A stretch of DNA of 42,354 bases, taken from assembly GCA_964546285.1 (NCBI GenBank), contig CAZJJK010000014.1:1-42354 (forward strand), in the 5' to 3' direction. Shown piece by piece: positions 34,001-41,748 of the stretch. Under the pieces are notes generated by a model that was given only the letters and a program-made list of their open reading frames with translations, was not told the DNA's origin and made no database searches. The DNA is from CAZJJK01 sp964546285 (GTDB lineage: Bacteria > Spirochaetota > Spirochaetia > Treponematales > Breznakiellaceae). Every line of letters starts with the position of its first letter. Positions within the stretch are counted from its first letter, which is position 1. Made by a program: the position numbers and the translations under genes.

Positions 34001-34050
34001 TGAAGAACCCAGGACAAGCTCCGGGGTATGGAAAGCCGCCTTCCAATCAA
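34001..34050. repeat. Dispersed repeat, truncated copy C
   Basis: About 50 bases match the left edge and the right-hand third of copies A and B: TGAAGAACCC, then CAAGCTCCGGGGTATGG and AAAGCCGCCTTCCAATCAA. The middle of the element is missing, so this is a deleted copy between the hemerythrin-PAS and M15 peptidase genes. Confidence 0.85.
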
Positions 34051-34144
34051 GGCGAAGGGCCAGGTCCCTTCAGGCTTATAGCGAAAAAGCGAGCCAGGCG
34101 AATGGCTTGACCTAGACGGCTCGTCAAGGTAAGTTCAGCTCACG

Positions 34145-35092
34145 ATGCCAACGACCGTCGCGCCGCGCTGTTTTGCCGTATTGTTTTTTTGCTTGCTTTT
34201 AGCGGCGCCAAGCTTCCCAGAGTCCGCGGATTATGTTGAAACCGAGGCCCGCATCGTATTGGAAGCGTACGGGCGCGCCTTTCCCGATCGTGTTGATGAA
34301 ATAACCTGGAGAGACGGCGATTGGACCATTAAGGTAAATGGTCATATATTTTATTGGGCCCAAGGGCGCTTGTTGCCAGAAGGGGAACGCGGCGCGTGGA
34401 AGTCATACGCGCCCTACCCTATGTACCCTTATCCGCCCCTCTCTTATGGTCCCGCGTCATACAGTCCTGAACAGATTGAGTATTTACGCTTATATGGCTC
34501 GGATTCCGAACGCTTGAACGGCGTTGACAACCATGACGCCTTCCGCGCCGCCCTCTACGGCGGAACCAACCGCGTTGAGACCGAACAGAATATCGTCAAG
34601 ACCACCCTTCTTGGGCTATCCGTAAACGTCCACCGCCGTATCGCCGAAGCGCTCAAGCGGATCGATAAAGCCTTAACGAAAGCGGCCGCCGACTCGCCGG
34701 AGCTCGCCGCCGCCTTGGCCGAGCTTGGTTCGGTATCCGGGTATAATTGGCGGGACATCCGCGGCACTCGGCGACGCAGTCTCCATTCCTGGGGCTTAGC
34801 TGTGGATATCATGCCGAAAAAAATAGGGGACCGGACTATCTACTGGGGCTGGGAAAAGGTTTGGAACGATGACTGGATGCTGGTCCCGCTGGAAAACCGT
34901 TGGACACCGCCGGAGGAACTGATCGCCGCCTTTGAGCGCGAAAATTTTATCTGGGGCGGTAAATGGGACCTTTACGACACCATGCACTTCGAGTATCGGC
35001 CCGAATTGGCTGAAATAGCCCGCGCCGCGAGATTAGCCGGTGGCGTCACCGCGCTTTACCGCGATGACGGTTTATCGGGAGAGGATAATTAG
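34145..35092 (+). CDS. Secreted M15-family peptidase (D-alanyl-D-alanine carboxypeptidase-like)
   Basis: The 315-residue product has a signal peptide (CFAVLFFCLLLAAPSFPES). The C-terminal half contains the M15 zinc motif S-x-H-S-W-G-L-A-V-D (SLHSWGLAVDIMP, about residue 220) and the final H-x-E in DTMHFEYRPE. These hold the zinc and catalytic residues of VanY/L-Ala-D-Glu type peptidases that cut peptidoglycan cross-links. The N-terminal half has a Pro/Tyr-rich stretch and no recognised domain. No clear Shine-Dalgarno; the ATG at 34145 was chosen as the one before the signal peptide. Confidence 0.86.
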   Translation: MPTTVAPRCFAVLFFCLLLAAPSFPESADYVETEARIVLEAYGRAFPDRVDEITWRDGDWTIKVNGHIFYWAQGRLLPEGERGAWKSYAPYPMYPYPPLSYGPASYSPEQIEYLRLYGSDSERLNGVDNHDAFRAALYGGTNRVETEQNIVKTTLLGLSVNVHRRIAEALKRIDKALTKAAADSPELAAALAELGSVSGYNWRDIRGTRRRSLHSWGLAVDIMPKKIGDRTIYWGWEKVWNDDWMLVPLENRWTPPEELIAAFERENFIWGGKWDLYDTMHFEYRPELAEIARAARLAGGVTALYRDDGLSGEDN

Positions 35093-35149
35093 GCAACGAA
35101 TTAAGCTTCTTGTTATAGAAGAAAGAAGCCCCCGGTCAAGCTCCGGCTA

Positions 35150-35332
35150 ATGGTCTCCCACAGTCCAATCTGGGTTGAAACGCTTGGCTGGCAAGGCCTG
35201 TTTAGTAAAATCGTCAACACAGGGCCATCCGCAATGCCTGGCGTAAGCGACGCGAAGCGTACCATTCGTCAGCCGCATATGGTATCCAGTTTGCCGCCTG
35301 ACGCTATTTCAGATTTAGGGCATGAACTTTAA
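35150..35332 (+). CDS. Short ORF of doubtful status
   Basis: The 60-codon ORF (MVSHSPIWVETLGWQGLFSK...) has protein-like composition but no start signal and no recognised family. The ~680 bases from 35093 to 35772 hold no certain gene: they contain this ORF, dispersed repeat copy B and a palindrome. It may be a remnant of an inserted gene. Confidence 0.25.
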   Translation: MVSHSPIWVETLGWQGLFSKIVNTGPSAMPGVSDAKRTIRQPHMVSSLPPDAISDLGHEL

Positions 35333-35460
35333 GATTTAAACACCGATAAGATCCTACGGAATTGTAAGCAAAAATACTTTGTCCCTCACGATACGCCTAC
35401 TCTAATTTTTTTCTGTTCCTCAAAATAGCACTCTATGGCACCTTTGATGTTAATTTTGAA

Positions 35461-35620
35461 TGAGGACCCCGGGGCAAGCCCGGGGGTTCATCGTTGTATA
35501 GGAAATTTATTGTACTGGCGGAGCCATACCCCGATACGAGGATTATTGAAACACATATCTCATATACGTACCTTTTCCGGAGCAAGCTCCGGGGTATGGA
35601 AAGCCGCCTTCCAATCAAAC
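35461..35620. repeat. Dispersed repeat, copy B
   Basis: Direct-repeat partner of copy A at 32171-32320 in the same orientation, with the same internal hairpin arms CCATACCCCG and CGGGGTATGG. Its left edge carries an extra palindromic CCCCGGGG...CCCGGGGG. The two copies bracket about 3.1 kb with the hemerythrin-PAS and M15 peptidase genes. Confidence 0.9.
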
Positions 35621-35661
35621 CAAGGTATCGCCTTGGGAGTATATCAATTCGCTTAAGGCTC

Positions 35662-35699
35662 AGACCGTATACCGCCATCCATGGCGTTTCGTGTGGTCT
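35662..35699. repeat. Palindrome with CGCCATCCATGGCG core
   Basis: The sequence has outer arms AGACC/GGTCT and inner arms CGCCAT/ATGGCG around CC. The core also occurs in each unit of the fusA-tail array (for example 14951-14966), so this is a shared small palindromic element located upstream of the vapB-like gene. Confidence 0.6.
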
Positions 35700-35772
35700 T
35701 TATACTATTCGAGTCTTTCTCGCTTAAAATACGAATCATTATACGGTATATTTGAACCATAGGCGCCGAACT

Positions 35773-36024
35773 ATGGGTTCTCTGACTATTCATGCCCTCG
35801 ATACCGAATTGGGCGCGAGGCTCAGCGCGGCAGCCCGCCGCTCCAAAACCAGCAAGAATCGTTTGATCAAAGATTTATTGGCGAAGGCCGTCGGTCTGCG
35901 GGCTGCGGATAACGTCGGCGATGATTATCGGGAATTCTGCGGTCTGTGGAACGAGGCCGCCTTCGCCGATTTTATGGCCACCCAAGCCGATAATACCCGA
36001 ATCGATTTGGAAGATTGGCAATGA
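35773..36024 (+). CDS. VapB/FitA-like antitoxin (ribbon-helix-helix)
   Basis: From ATG 35773 the 83-residue protein begins MGSLTIHALDTELGARLSAAARRSKTSKN, a short beta strand plus helix-turn-helix layout of ribbon-helix-helix antitoxins. It ends in a toxin-neutralising tail with acidic NTRIDLEDWQ. The stop overlaps the toxin ATG by four bases (ATGA), the standard antitoxin-toxin arrangement. A TTG at 35752 is an unlikely longer start. Confidence 0.82.
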   Translation: MGSLTIHALDTELGARLSAAARRSKTSKNRLIKDLLAKAVGLRAADNVGDDYREFCGLWNEAAFADFMATQADNTRIDLEDWQ

Positions 36025-36244
36025 GCTCCCGCGCCTTGATCGATACCAACGCCTACGCCGCTCTGTTGCGCGGCGATGGCCGGGTGGCCGACGTTCTGTC
36101 CAACGCGGCGGCCGTCCTGCTATCGCCAATCGTCATCGGCGAATTATACGACGGGTTCATCGGCGGAAGTCGGTCCAAAGCCGGCCGCGCCGAGCTCGAC
36201 CGTTTCCGCGCTAAGAGCCGTACCTTATGCGTTCCGATAAGCGA
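36021..36244 (+). CDS. VapC-like PIN-domain toxin, cut by an assembly gap
   Basis: From ATG 36021 the visible 74 residues read MSSRALIDTNAYAALLRGD, with the first PIN acidic residue in LIDTNAY. Then VLLSPIVIGELYDGFIGGSR supplies the second acidic residue (E of GELYDGF). This matches VapC ribonucleases. The remaining 50-60 residues, including the last acidic residues, lie in the N run at 36245-36344. The short bases between the gap and the clpB stop give an open frame (RAAFN then stop), but the frame across the gap is unknown, so the true C-terminus is not claimed. Confidence 0.82.
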
Positions 36245-36344
36245 NNNNNNNNNNNNNNNNNNNNNNNNNNNNNNNNNNNNNNNNNNNNNNNNNNNNNNNN
36301 NNNNNNNNNNNNNNNNNNNNNNNNNNNNNNNNNNNNNNNNNNNN
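36245..36344. other. Assembly gap (100 N)
   Basis: Placeholder run of 100 N that hides the C-terminal part of the vapC-like gene, 10 bases from the clpB stop. Confidence 0.98.
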
Positions 36345-36354
36345 CGGGCGGCGT

Positions 36355-38925
36355 TCAACTGAGGCTCAAACCGGAGGCCGTCCGCTTTACCCGGACGCTA
36401 TCCCCTTCCTTAAAGGTACCGGCTATCATGGCCTTGGCCAGGGGATTCTCCAGTTCCGTTTGGATGACGCGCTTGAGCGGCCGCGCGCCGAATAGGGGAT
36501 CGTAGCCGAGCTCGGCCAAGAGAGCCTTGGCATTAGCCTCTATGTCTAGGGTCAGCTTCCTTTCCAACAGCCGCTTGGCTAAGCGCTCCAGCTGGATATC
36601 GACGATCTTGACAATTTCCGCCTTACCAAGCCGGTTGAAGATAACCGTTTCATCAATCCGATTTAGAAATTCGGGCCGGAAATGGGTTTTTAGGAGTTCC
36701 CCAAGGGCGGCGCGAATTTCTTGGGCGTCGGCGGCTTGCAGAATGAGCTCAGAACCCAGATTGCTCGTCATAATGACAATGGCGTTCTTGAAGTCCACCA
36801 CCCGGCCTTGCCCATCGGTGAGCCGCCCCTCATCCAGGATCTGCAGGAAGACATTAAACACTTCCGGATGGGCCTTCTCCACCTCATCGAAAAGAAGCAC
36901 GCTGTAGGGCCGCCGCCGCACCGCCTCAGTCAGCTGGCCGCCCTGCTCGTAACCCACATAGCCAGGCGGCGCGCCGATCAAACGGCTGACGGAGTGCTTT
37001 TCGCCGTATTCGCTCATATCGATGCGAGTAAGGGCCTTTTCATCGTTGAATAGGAAATCAGCCAGGGTCTTGGCCAATTCGGTTTTACCAACCCCGGTCG
37101 GTCCCAAAAACAGGAAAGACCCGAGCGGCCGGGCGGCGTCCGATAAACCGGCTTTATTACGTCTGATGGCATCCGCCACAGCTTGAACGGCGGCGTTTTG
37201 ACCCACTACCCGTCTTTCCAGCACCGCCTCCAGTTCCAGGTACTTTTGAAGTTCACCGGAAAGCATTTTGGACAGAGGAATACCGGTCCAGGCGGACACC
37301 ACCACGGCGATATCCTCCTCCCCCACTTCCTCGCGGAGAAGCGGCGCGCCTTCCGCCCGCTTGGCCATCCGTTCCGATACCAGAGCCAAACGCCGTTGGG
37401 CATCGGGGATCAGGCCGTGCTTTACCTCGGCCGCCTTGGCCAAGTTGCCTTCCCGCTCCCATTTGGTTTCCTCAATCTTAAGCTCCTCAATCCTTTGCTT
37501 AAGTGAGCGGAGCTCATCGATCTCCTTCTTTTCCGCCTCCCAGCGGGCTTTAACGGCGTCGCGGTCGGCCGTGAGATCGGCTATTTCCTTTTCGATCTTA
37601 CCAAGGCGCTCGCGTGAAGCGGCGTCGTCCTCGCGCTTTAACGCTTGATGCTCAATGCTGAGCTGCAACAGTTTACGCTCCAGCTTATCCAGCTCGGTCG
37701 GACGGCTGTCCAGCTCCATTTTTAAGCGGCTCGCCGCCTCGTCCACCAGATCGATGGCCTTATCCGGCAGGAAGCGGCTGGTGATGTAGCGATCCGATAA
37801 GCTGGCCGCCGCCACCAGCGCCTCGTCCTTGATGCGCACGCCATGATGAACCTCATAGCGTTCCTTGAGGCCGCGCAGTATGGCCACCGTATCGCTCACC
37901 GACGGTTCGGCGCAGTACACCTGTTGGAAGCGCCGTTCCAGGGCGGCGTCCTTTTCGATATGCTCGCGGTATTCGTCCAAGGTGGTGGCGCCGATACAGC
38001 GCAGCTCGCCGCGGGCTAAGGCCGGTTTCAGCAAATTGGACGCGTCGGTAGCGCCCTCGGCGGCGCCGGCGCCCACTAGGTTGTGCAGCTCATCGATGAA
38101 GAGAATAATACCGCCGGAAGCGGCCTGAACCTCATGGATGACGGCCTTAAGCCGTTCCTCAAACTCGCCCCGAAATTTAGCGCCGGCCACCAGAGCCCCC
38201 AGGTCCAGCGCCAACAGCTTCTTACCCTTCAGCCCCTCCGGTACGTCGCCGGCCACGATACGGCGAGCCAGGCCCTCCGCTATGGCGGTCTTGCCCACTC
38301 CCGGCTCCCCGATCAGAACCGGATTGTTTTTAGTCCGACGCGACAGCACCTGCATGACGCGCCTAATTTCCTCATCCCGGCCTATCACCGGGTCCAGTTT
38401 TTCTTGACGAGCCAAGGCGGTAAGGTCGCGGCAATATTTATCCAAAACGCGGTATTTATCCTCTGGATTCTGGTCGCTGACCCGCGCGTTGCCCCTGACG
38501 CTTTTCAAAGCCGCTAGAAGCGCGTTCTTAGTAACGCCCTGTTTTTTGAGCAGCTCCGCGCTCTTATCTTCCGATCCGAGAAGCGCGATGAGGATATGCT
38601 CGGTGGAGATGAAGTCGTCCTTCAAGGCGGAAGCTTCGGACTCCGCCTTGGCGAGGACGCGGGAGGCGACAGGCGCGAAGTAAAGCTGGGCCGCTTCCCC
38701 GTACACCTTAGGCCGCGCGTCAATCAGGGCGCGAGCGGCCGCGCCTATCGCGCGGGGATCGGCGCCAAGCTTTTCCAGAAGCGGCGCGACAATTCCGTCC
38801 GCTTGCTCAACCAGAGCGGCTAAAAGATGCTCATTATCCACCTGCGTCTGATCGCGTTGCTGCGCGATGGCGGTGGCATCGCGGATAGCTTCCTGCGCTT
38901 TTACGGTAAAACGTTCGTAATCCAT
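36355..38925 (-). CDS. clpB: ATP-dependent chaperone ClpB
   Basis: From ATG 38925 the 856-residue AAA+ disaggregase has the N domain (DYERFTVKAQEAIRDA). The first AAA module follows with Walker A GEPGVGKTA and Walker B LFIDELHNLVGAG. A long coiled-coil M domain of about 120 residues separates it from the second module, which has GPTGVGKTEL and LLFDEVEKAHPEVFN. The C-terminal block FGARPLKRVIQTELENPLA is present. Length matches the family. A longer reading with 18 extra residues from 38979 lacks support. No CIRCE or sigma-32-type box was found upstream, where an inverted-repeat element begins about 45 bases away. Confidence 0.97.
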   Translation of the reverse strand: MDYERFTVKAQEAIRDATAIAQQRDQTQVDNEHLLAALVEQADGIVAPLLEKLGADPRAIGAAARALIDARPKVYGEAAQLYFAPVASRVLAKAESEASALKDDFISTEHILIALLGSEDKSAELLKKQGVTKNALLAALKSVRGNARVSDQNPEDKYRVLDKYCRDLTALARQEKLDPVIGRDEEIRRVMQVLSRRTKNNPVLIGEPGVGKTAIAEGLARRIVAGDVPEGLKGKKLLALDLGALVAGAKFRGEFEERLKAVIHEVQAASGGIILFIDELHNLVGAGAAEGATDASNLLKPALARGELRCIGATTLDEYREHIEKDAALERRFQQVYCAEPSVSDTVAILRGLKERYEVHHGVRIKDEALVAAASLSDRYITSRFLPDKAIDLVDEAASRLKMELDSRPTELDKLERKLLQLSIEHQALKREDDAASRERLGKIEKEIADLTADRDAVKARWEAEKKEIDELRSLKQRIEELKIEETKWEREGNLAKAAEVKHGLIPDAQRRLALVSERMAKRAEGAPLLREEVGEEDIAVVVSAWTGIPLSKMLSGELQKYLELEAVLERRVVGQNAAVQAVADAIRRNKAGLSDAARPLGSFLFLGPTGVGKTELAKTLADFLFNDEKALTRIDMSEYGEKHSVSRLIGAPPGYVGYEQGGQLTEAVRRRPYSVLLFDEVEKAHPEVFNVFLQILDEGRLTDGQGRVVDFKNAIVIMTSNLGSELILQAADAQEIRAALGELLKTHFRPEFLNRIDETVIFNRLGKAEIVKIVDIQLERLAKRLLERKLTLDIEANAKALLAELGYDPLFGARPLKRVIQTELENPLAKAMIAGTFKEGDSVRVKRTASGLSLS

Positions 38926-38970
38926 GATGATATAAAAGTACTCAGATGGACGAGGGAAAGGCAAACACGG

Positions 38971-39141
38971 TGCTGCCAATTATGTTGCGGCCTAGGGCGT
39001 TCTATTGGATGGAGTAAGGCCATCCCCAGTAGCGCACCTTGTAAAAGTTTAATGGGTAGAGGTTCTTTCAAAAGTTGAAGACTTTTGAAAGCGCCTCGGT
39101 AGAGCGAAATACTATGATTATACGCAACATAATTGGCAGCA
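38971..39141. mobile_element. Inverted-repeat element with the same ends as 32339-32571
   Basis: Perfect 19-base inverted repeats TGCTGCCAATTATGTTGCG (38971-38989) and CGCAACATAATTGGCAGCA (39123-39141) bound 171 bases. Inside is a second perfect stem, CTTTCAAAAGT/ACTTTTGAAAG (39065-39091, 5-base loop). The ends share TGCTGCCAATT-TGTTG with the element at 32339-32571, but interiors differ and no target duplication was seen. It sits just upstream of clpB and could also form a stable RNA. Confidence 0.72.
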
Positions 39142-39172
39142 GTATAAAAATCCAACCTATGGAACCGTTATA

Positions 39173-39202
39173 TTAGATATATATGATCAAAAATTCTATA
39201 AT
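39173..39202 (+). promoter_or_regulatory. Promoter of the permuted-FliM/Crp operon
   Basis: TTAGAT (39173-39178) is 18 bases from a perfect TATAAT (39197-39202). The -35 is weak, which is common for promoters under regulator control. Confidence 0.45.
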
Positions 39203-39213
39203 CTCATCAATAA

Positions 39214-39229
39214 AGTGAGCTCCGTCACT
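39214..39229 (+). promoter_or_regulatory. Crp-type operator candidate
   Basis: The 16-base sequence AGTGA-GCTCCG-TCACT is a perfect two-fold inverted repeat of GTGA half-sites with N6 spacing, close to the E. coli CRP site TGTGA-N6-TCACA. It lies just downstream of the expected transcription start, a position suited to repression. The second gene of the operon encodes a Crp-family regulator with the matching recognition helix. Confidence 0.55.
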
Positions 39230-39334
39230 GACGCCTTGGCGATCCCCCTGTAAGCTTATAGAGAAAGAGCGGGGTGCCCATCATGGTGAAGGTTCATTGG
39301 TATTCCCAAGGTGCTAGACCCGCAAGGAGGCTTT

Positions 39335-40501
39335 ATGAACGGGGAGACAAAAGGCATTTTAGTACTAAGTATAGGCGAGACCAGCCTTAGCGCTTATGAA
39401 GCGTCCACACTCAAGGCTGGCGATATAGTGCTGACAAACAGAGAGGCTGGTTATCCAGCCTTAGCCTTATTCAACGGTTTACCTATCGCCTATGGCGAAA
39501 TTGTACTATTGAATGACGCGTTCGGCCTACGTTTGGTGGACAGCGATTTTAAGCCCGAATATAGCTTTGATCTTGGCAATGGGCCGATCGGCGACAGACT
39601 ACCGACCGTCGTCAGTCTGGGTTCCATCCATGTTGACATGACGGAACTGCTTGGCTTAGAAAGCTCTTCCATAATCTACTTTGGCCAGCCCTGCGATGGT
39701 CCGTCCAACGCCGAGCTTTTGGTCGCTGGCGCGCCCGCCGCCAGAGGCAAGGTGGTTGTCGTTGGCGAAAGCTTCGCTTTACGTGTGACCGAGCCGACGG
39801 GCGAATGGAAAGGCCACTCGGATATTCGCTTTACTGGCGCTATAGCTGACGCCGCGATCCGCGGGCAAGCCAAGGATTACGATTTCCGCCGACCGGACCG
39901 CTGGTCCTTTAATCAAATAGAAAAGATCCGTGATGTCCATACCTTACTCCGCCCTTATCTGGCGGGCCGCTTTCCAGCCTCGGCGTCAGCGCTGGATAGG
40001 GCCGAGGTATTCGTGGATCAGTGCACGATGGAGGAAGCCGTGGCTTTCCTCGCAAAAGCGGGGCTCTTCCATGTTTCCTCCTGGGAACAGCGCCGCGTAA
40101 AGCCCCGCGCCGTGGTTGGCCGCGACCGTCGGCGTTTTTACGAGGCGCCATTCTGCCCCCGGCCTCTGAGCGAAAAAGCCCGAAGAGCCATTAACGAATG
40201 GATGAAAGGCTCGGCCTGGATAGATCGCTCGCCGCTCTGGTTGTACCGGCCTGACCCGGCTAAGAGCGGCGCCTTCGGAGAACCGGAAAGCGAAAGCCTG
40301 ATTCTGGCGTCTCTCCGCGACGCTTGGAGAAAGCATCTGGATCTCGATCTTTGCCCAGCGGAACCGCCTATCGCCGTCACGGAGCTTGACGCTAACGAAA
40401 TGGCGATTATCGTCCATATCCGCGGCGGCGATGGAATCGAGCTTGGCTTCGTCTATCCCTATCTGATGTTGGAACCGTATATGGGAGTGCTCGGCCGATG
40501 A
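39335..40501 (+). CDS. Domain-permuted FliM-like protein: SpoA-SpoA-FliM core
   Basis: From ATG 39335, with AAGGAGG upstream, the 388-residue protein begins with a SpoA domain (about residues 8-70, LSIGETSLSAYEASTLKAGD then GEIVLLNDAFGLRLV). A second SpoA domain follows (about 90-153, VSLGSIHVDMTELLGL then GKVVVVGESFALRV). From about 182 it matches the FliM core: YDFRRPDRWSFNQIEKIRD, the DAWRKHLDL helix, NEMAIIVHI and the PYLMLEPYM end. In normal FliM the core comes first and one SpoA domain last, so the order here is reversed and doubled. No N-terminal CheY-binding peptide is visible. It may serve a flagellar or injectisome-like switch ring, or another ring-shaped sorting platform. Confidence 0.83.
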   Translation: MNGETKGILVLSIGETSLSAYEASTLKAGDIVLTNREAGYPALALFNGLPIAYGEIVLLNDAFGLRLVDSDFKPEYSFDLGNGPIGDRLPTVVSLGSIHVDMTELLGLESSSIIYFGQPCDGPSNAELLVAGAPAARGKVVVVGESFALRVTEPTGEWKGHSDIRFTGAIADAAIRGQAKDYDFRRPDRWSFNQIEKIRDVHTLLRPYLAGRFPASASALDRAEVFVDQCTMEEAVAFLAKAGLFHVSSWEQRRVKPRAVVGRDRRRFYEAPFCPRPLSEKARRAINEWMKGSAWIDRSPLWLYRPDPAKSGAFGEPESESLILASLRDAWRKHLDLDLCPAEPPIAVTELDANEMAIIVHIRGGDGIELGFVYPYLMLEPYMGVLGR

Positions 40502-41160
40502 ACGAGCCCATAACCGCTCGCTCCTTCGCGCCTTTCCGTCGTATGGACGGACTTGACTGCCGAAGAGCCTTAGCTTTAAGTTCGGAACTAAGCGCGGCGG
40601 CGGGCAAATCGCTTTTCCGCCAAGGCGAACGGTCTGACGCCGTCTATCTAATCCTAACGGGCTCTATCCGCTTAATAAGCTACCGTTCGGACGAAAGCAG
40701 CTTAGAACTGGCCGCGTATGGGCCAGGCGAGTGGCTGGGACTCGCCGAAACGACGCTTCATGGGCCGTATCTGACCGACGCCGTCGCGGCCGAAGTCTCA
40801 ACTCTACTTCGCTTTTCCGCCGCCAGCTTTGAGCGTTTACGGCGCGCTCCTGGCGTTGAGGCTTGGTGCCTCGACGAAATGGCGCGCCGCGTCTACGCTT
40901 TATCGGCTTCGCTGGAATTCATCTCCCCCGGACGCCGTCTAGCCCGCTATCTATACGTAAAAGCTGGCTGCTGTGGAGAAAACATCGAACTGACTCAAGA
41001 ACAGCTTGCAGCGGCGGTCGGCCTAGCCCGCGAAACCGTAAATAGGCGGCTCGCCCATTTACAGGCCGATGGGCTACTCCGCGTTGGCCGCGGCCGTATC
41101 CATGTGCTTGACGCGGCTGGCCTGGGGGCGGCGGCTGAGGGAGGCCATACGCTCCCCTAG
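40498..41160 (+). CDS. Crp/Fnr-family transcriptional regulator
   Basis: The 220-residue protein overlaps the stop of the FliM-like gene as ATGA. A cyclic-nucleotide-type beta barrel spans about residues 25-125 (SLFRQGERSDAVYLILTGSIRL). A dimerisation helix and a C-terminal winged helix with LTQEQLAAAVGLARETVNRR follow. R178, E179 and R183 correspond to R180, E181 and R185 of E. coli CRP, which read GTGA. The cAMP-binding phosphate cassette (G-E-L then R-S/T-A) is not preserved, being GLAETTLHGPYLTDA instead, so cAMP binding is doubtful. The N-terminal cysteine cluster of FNR is absent. It likely controls its own operon through 39214-39229. Confidence 0.92.
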   Translation: MNEPITARSFAPFRRMDGLDCRRALALSSELSAAAGKSLFRQGERSDAVYLILTGSIRLISYRSDESSLELAAYGPGEWLGLAETTLHGPYLTDAVAAEVSTLLRFSAASFERLRRAPGVEAWCLDEMARRVYALSASLEFISPGRRLARYLYVKAGCCGENIELTQEQLAAAVGLARETVNRRLAHLQADGLLRVGRGRIHVLDAAGLGAAAEGGHTLP

Positions 41161-41209
41161 CGCTTAATATAAGGCGTGATATTTTCTATCCCTTCGCGCC
41201 ACTCGGCTG

Positions 41210-41737
41210 TCAGGATTCGGTCTCTCCGCCCCGTTTTTTGACGGAAAGGCCAGTGATAAAATTACGGAGGAATTGGTCCCCGCAATCGCGATATTTAGGG
41301 TGTGTCCGTTTTCGGAACAAGGCCCCTAATTCAGACGAGCTGACCTTGGTCCCAGCCGCCGCCATGATGCCGACAATTTCGTCGGTCGTCAGCTTAAGGG
41401 CAATCCGTAAAGCTTTAATAATATCGTTATTGGTTAAGGCGTCGCGTTTGGGCCTGAAGTCCGCGCCGCTGACGCCGCGATCGGCTGAAACCTTGACGTT
41501 TTCCGCGCCGCTTTGGCGTGGCGACGGCCCCCGCAATTTCAGGACCAGACCATCCAGGAAATCGCGAAGCGTTTCATCAGGACATTCCTCGAAATCGCCT
41601 TCGTCTTCTCTAGCGTACAAGCGCTCCAAGTCGGCGCGAGTCAGATCCCGACCAATCGACCTAAAAAGATCCATAACGGCATAATCCGATAGATCTAAGG
41701 CGTATCGGAGCCGCCGTAGAATATCGTTATTGGTCAT
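41210..41737 (-). CDS. Tandem DUF1456 (YehS-like) protein
   Basis: The 175-residue protein is made of two DUF1456 units. The first (about residues 1-70) begins TNNDILRRLRYALDLSD, and the second (about 100-170) begins TNNDIIKALRIALKLTTDEI. Both end with the R-x-F-L/I pattern LRDFLDGLVLKLRG and LRNFITGLSVKKRG. E. coli YehS has the same two-domain form; its function is unknown. It stops 49 bases after the Crp gene on the opposite strand and starts 11 bases after the stop of the isochorismatase-like gene. Confidence 0.9.
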   Translation of the reverse strand: MTNNDILRRLRYALDLSDYAVMDLFRSIGRDLTRADLERLYAREDEGDFEECPDETLRDFLDGLVLKLRGPSPRQSGAENVKVSADRGVSGADFRPKRDALTNNDIIKALRIALKLTTDEIVGIMAAAGTKVSSSELGALFRKRTHPKYRDCGDQFLRNFITGLSVKKRGGETES

Positions 41738-41748
41738 GATCGGGCTCC

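Noticed and set aside
35093..35772. Additional complete gene in the intergenic region
   Set aside because: Only one doubtful 60-codon ORF without a start signal was found; the remainder is repeat sequence and a palindrome.
32171..36024. Complete insertion sequence with transposase
   Set aside because: No transposase-like ORF is present; only short inverted-repeat elements and dispersed repeats are seen.
36345..36362. RAAFN stop as the true C-terminus of the VapC-like toxin
   Set aside because: The frame across the unknown gap is not determined, and the bases lie in the last part before the convergent clpB stop.
38926..39334. tRNA or small RNA gene between clpB and the FliM-like gene
   Set aside because: The stems are explained by the inverted-repeat element; no cloverleaf with a T-arm GTTC motif was found.
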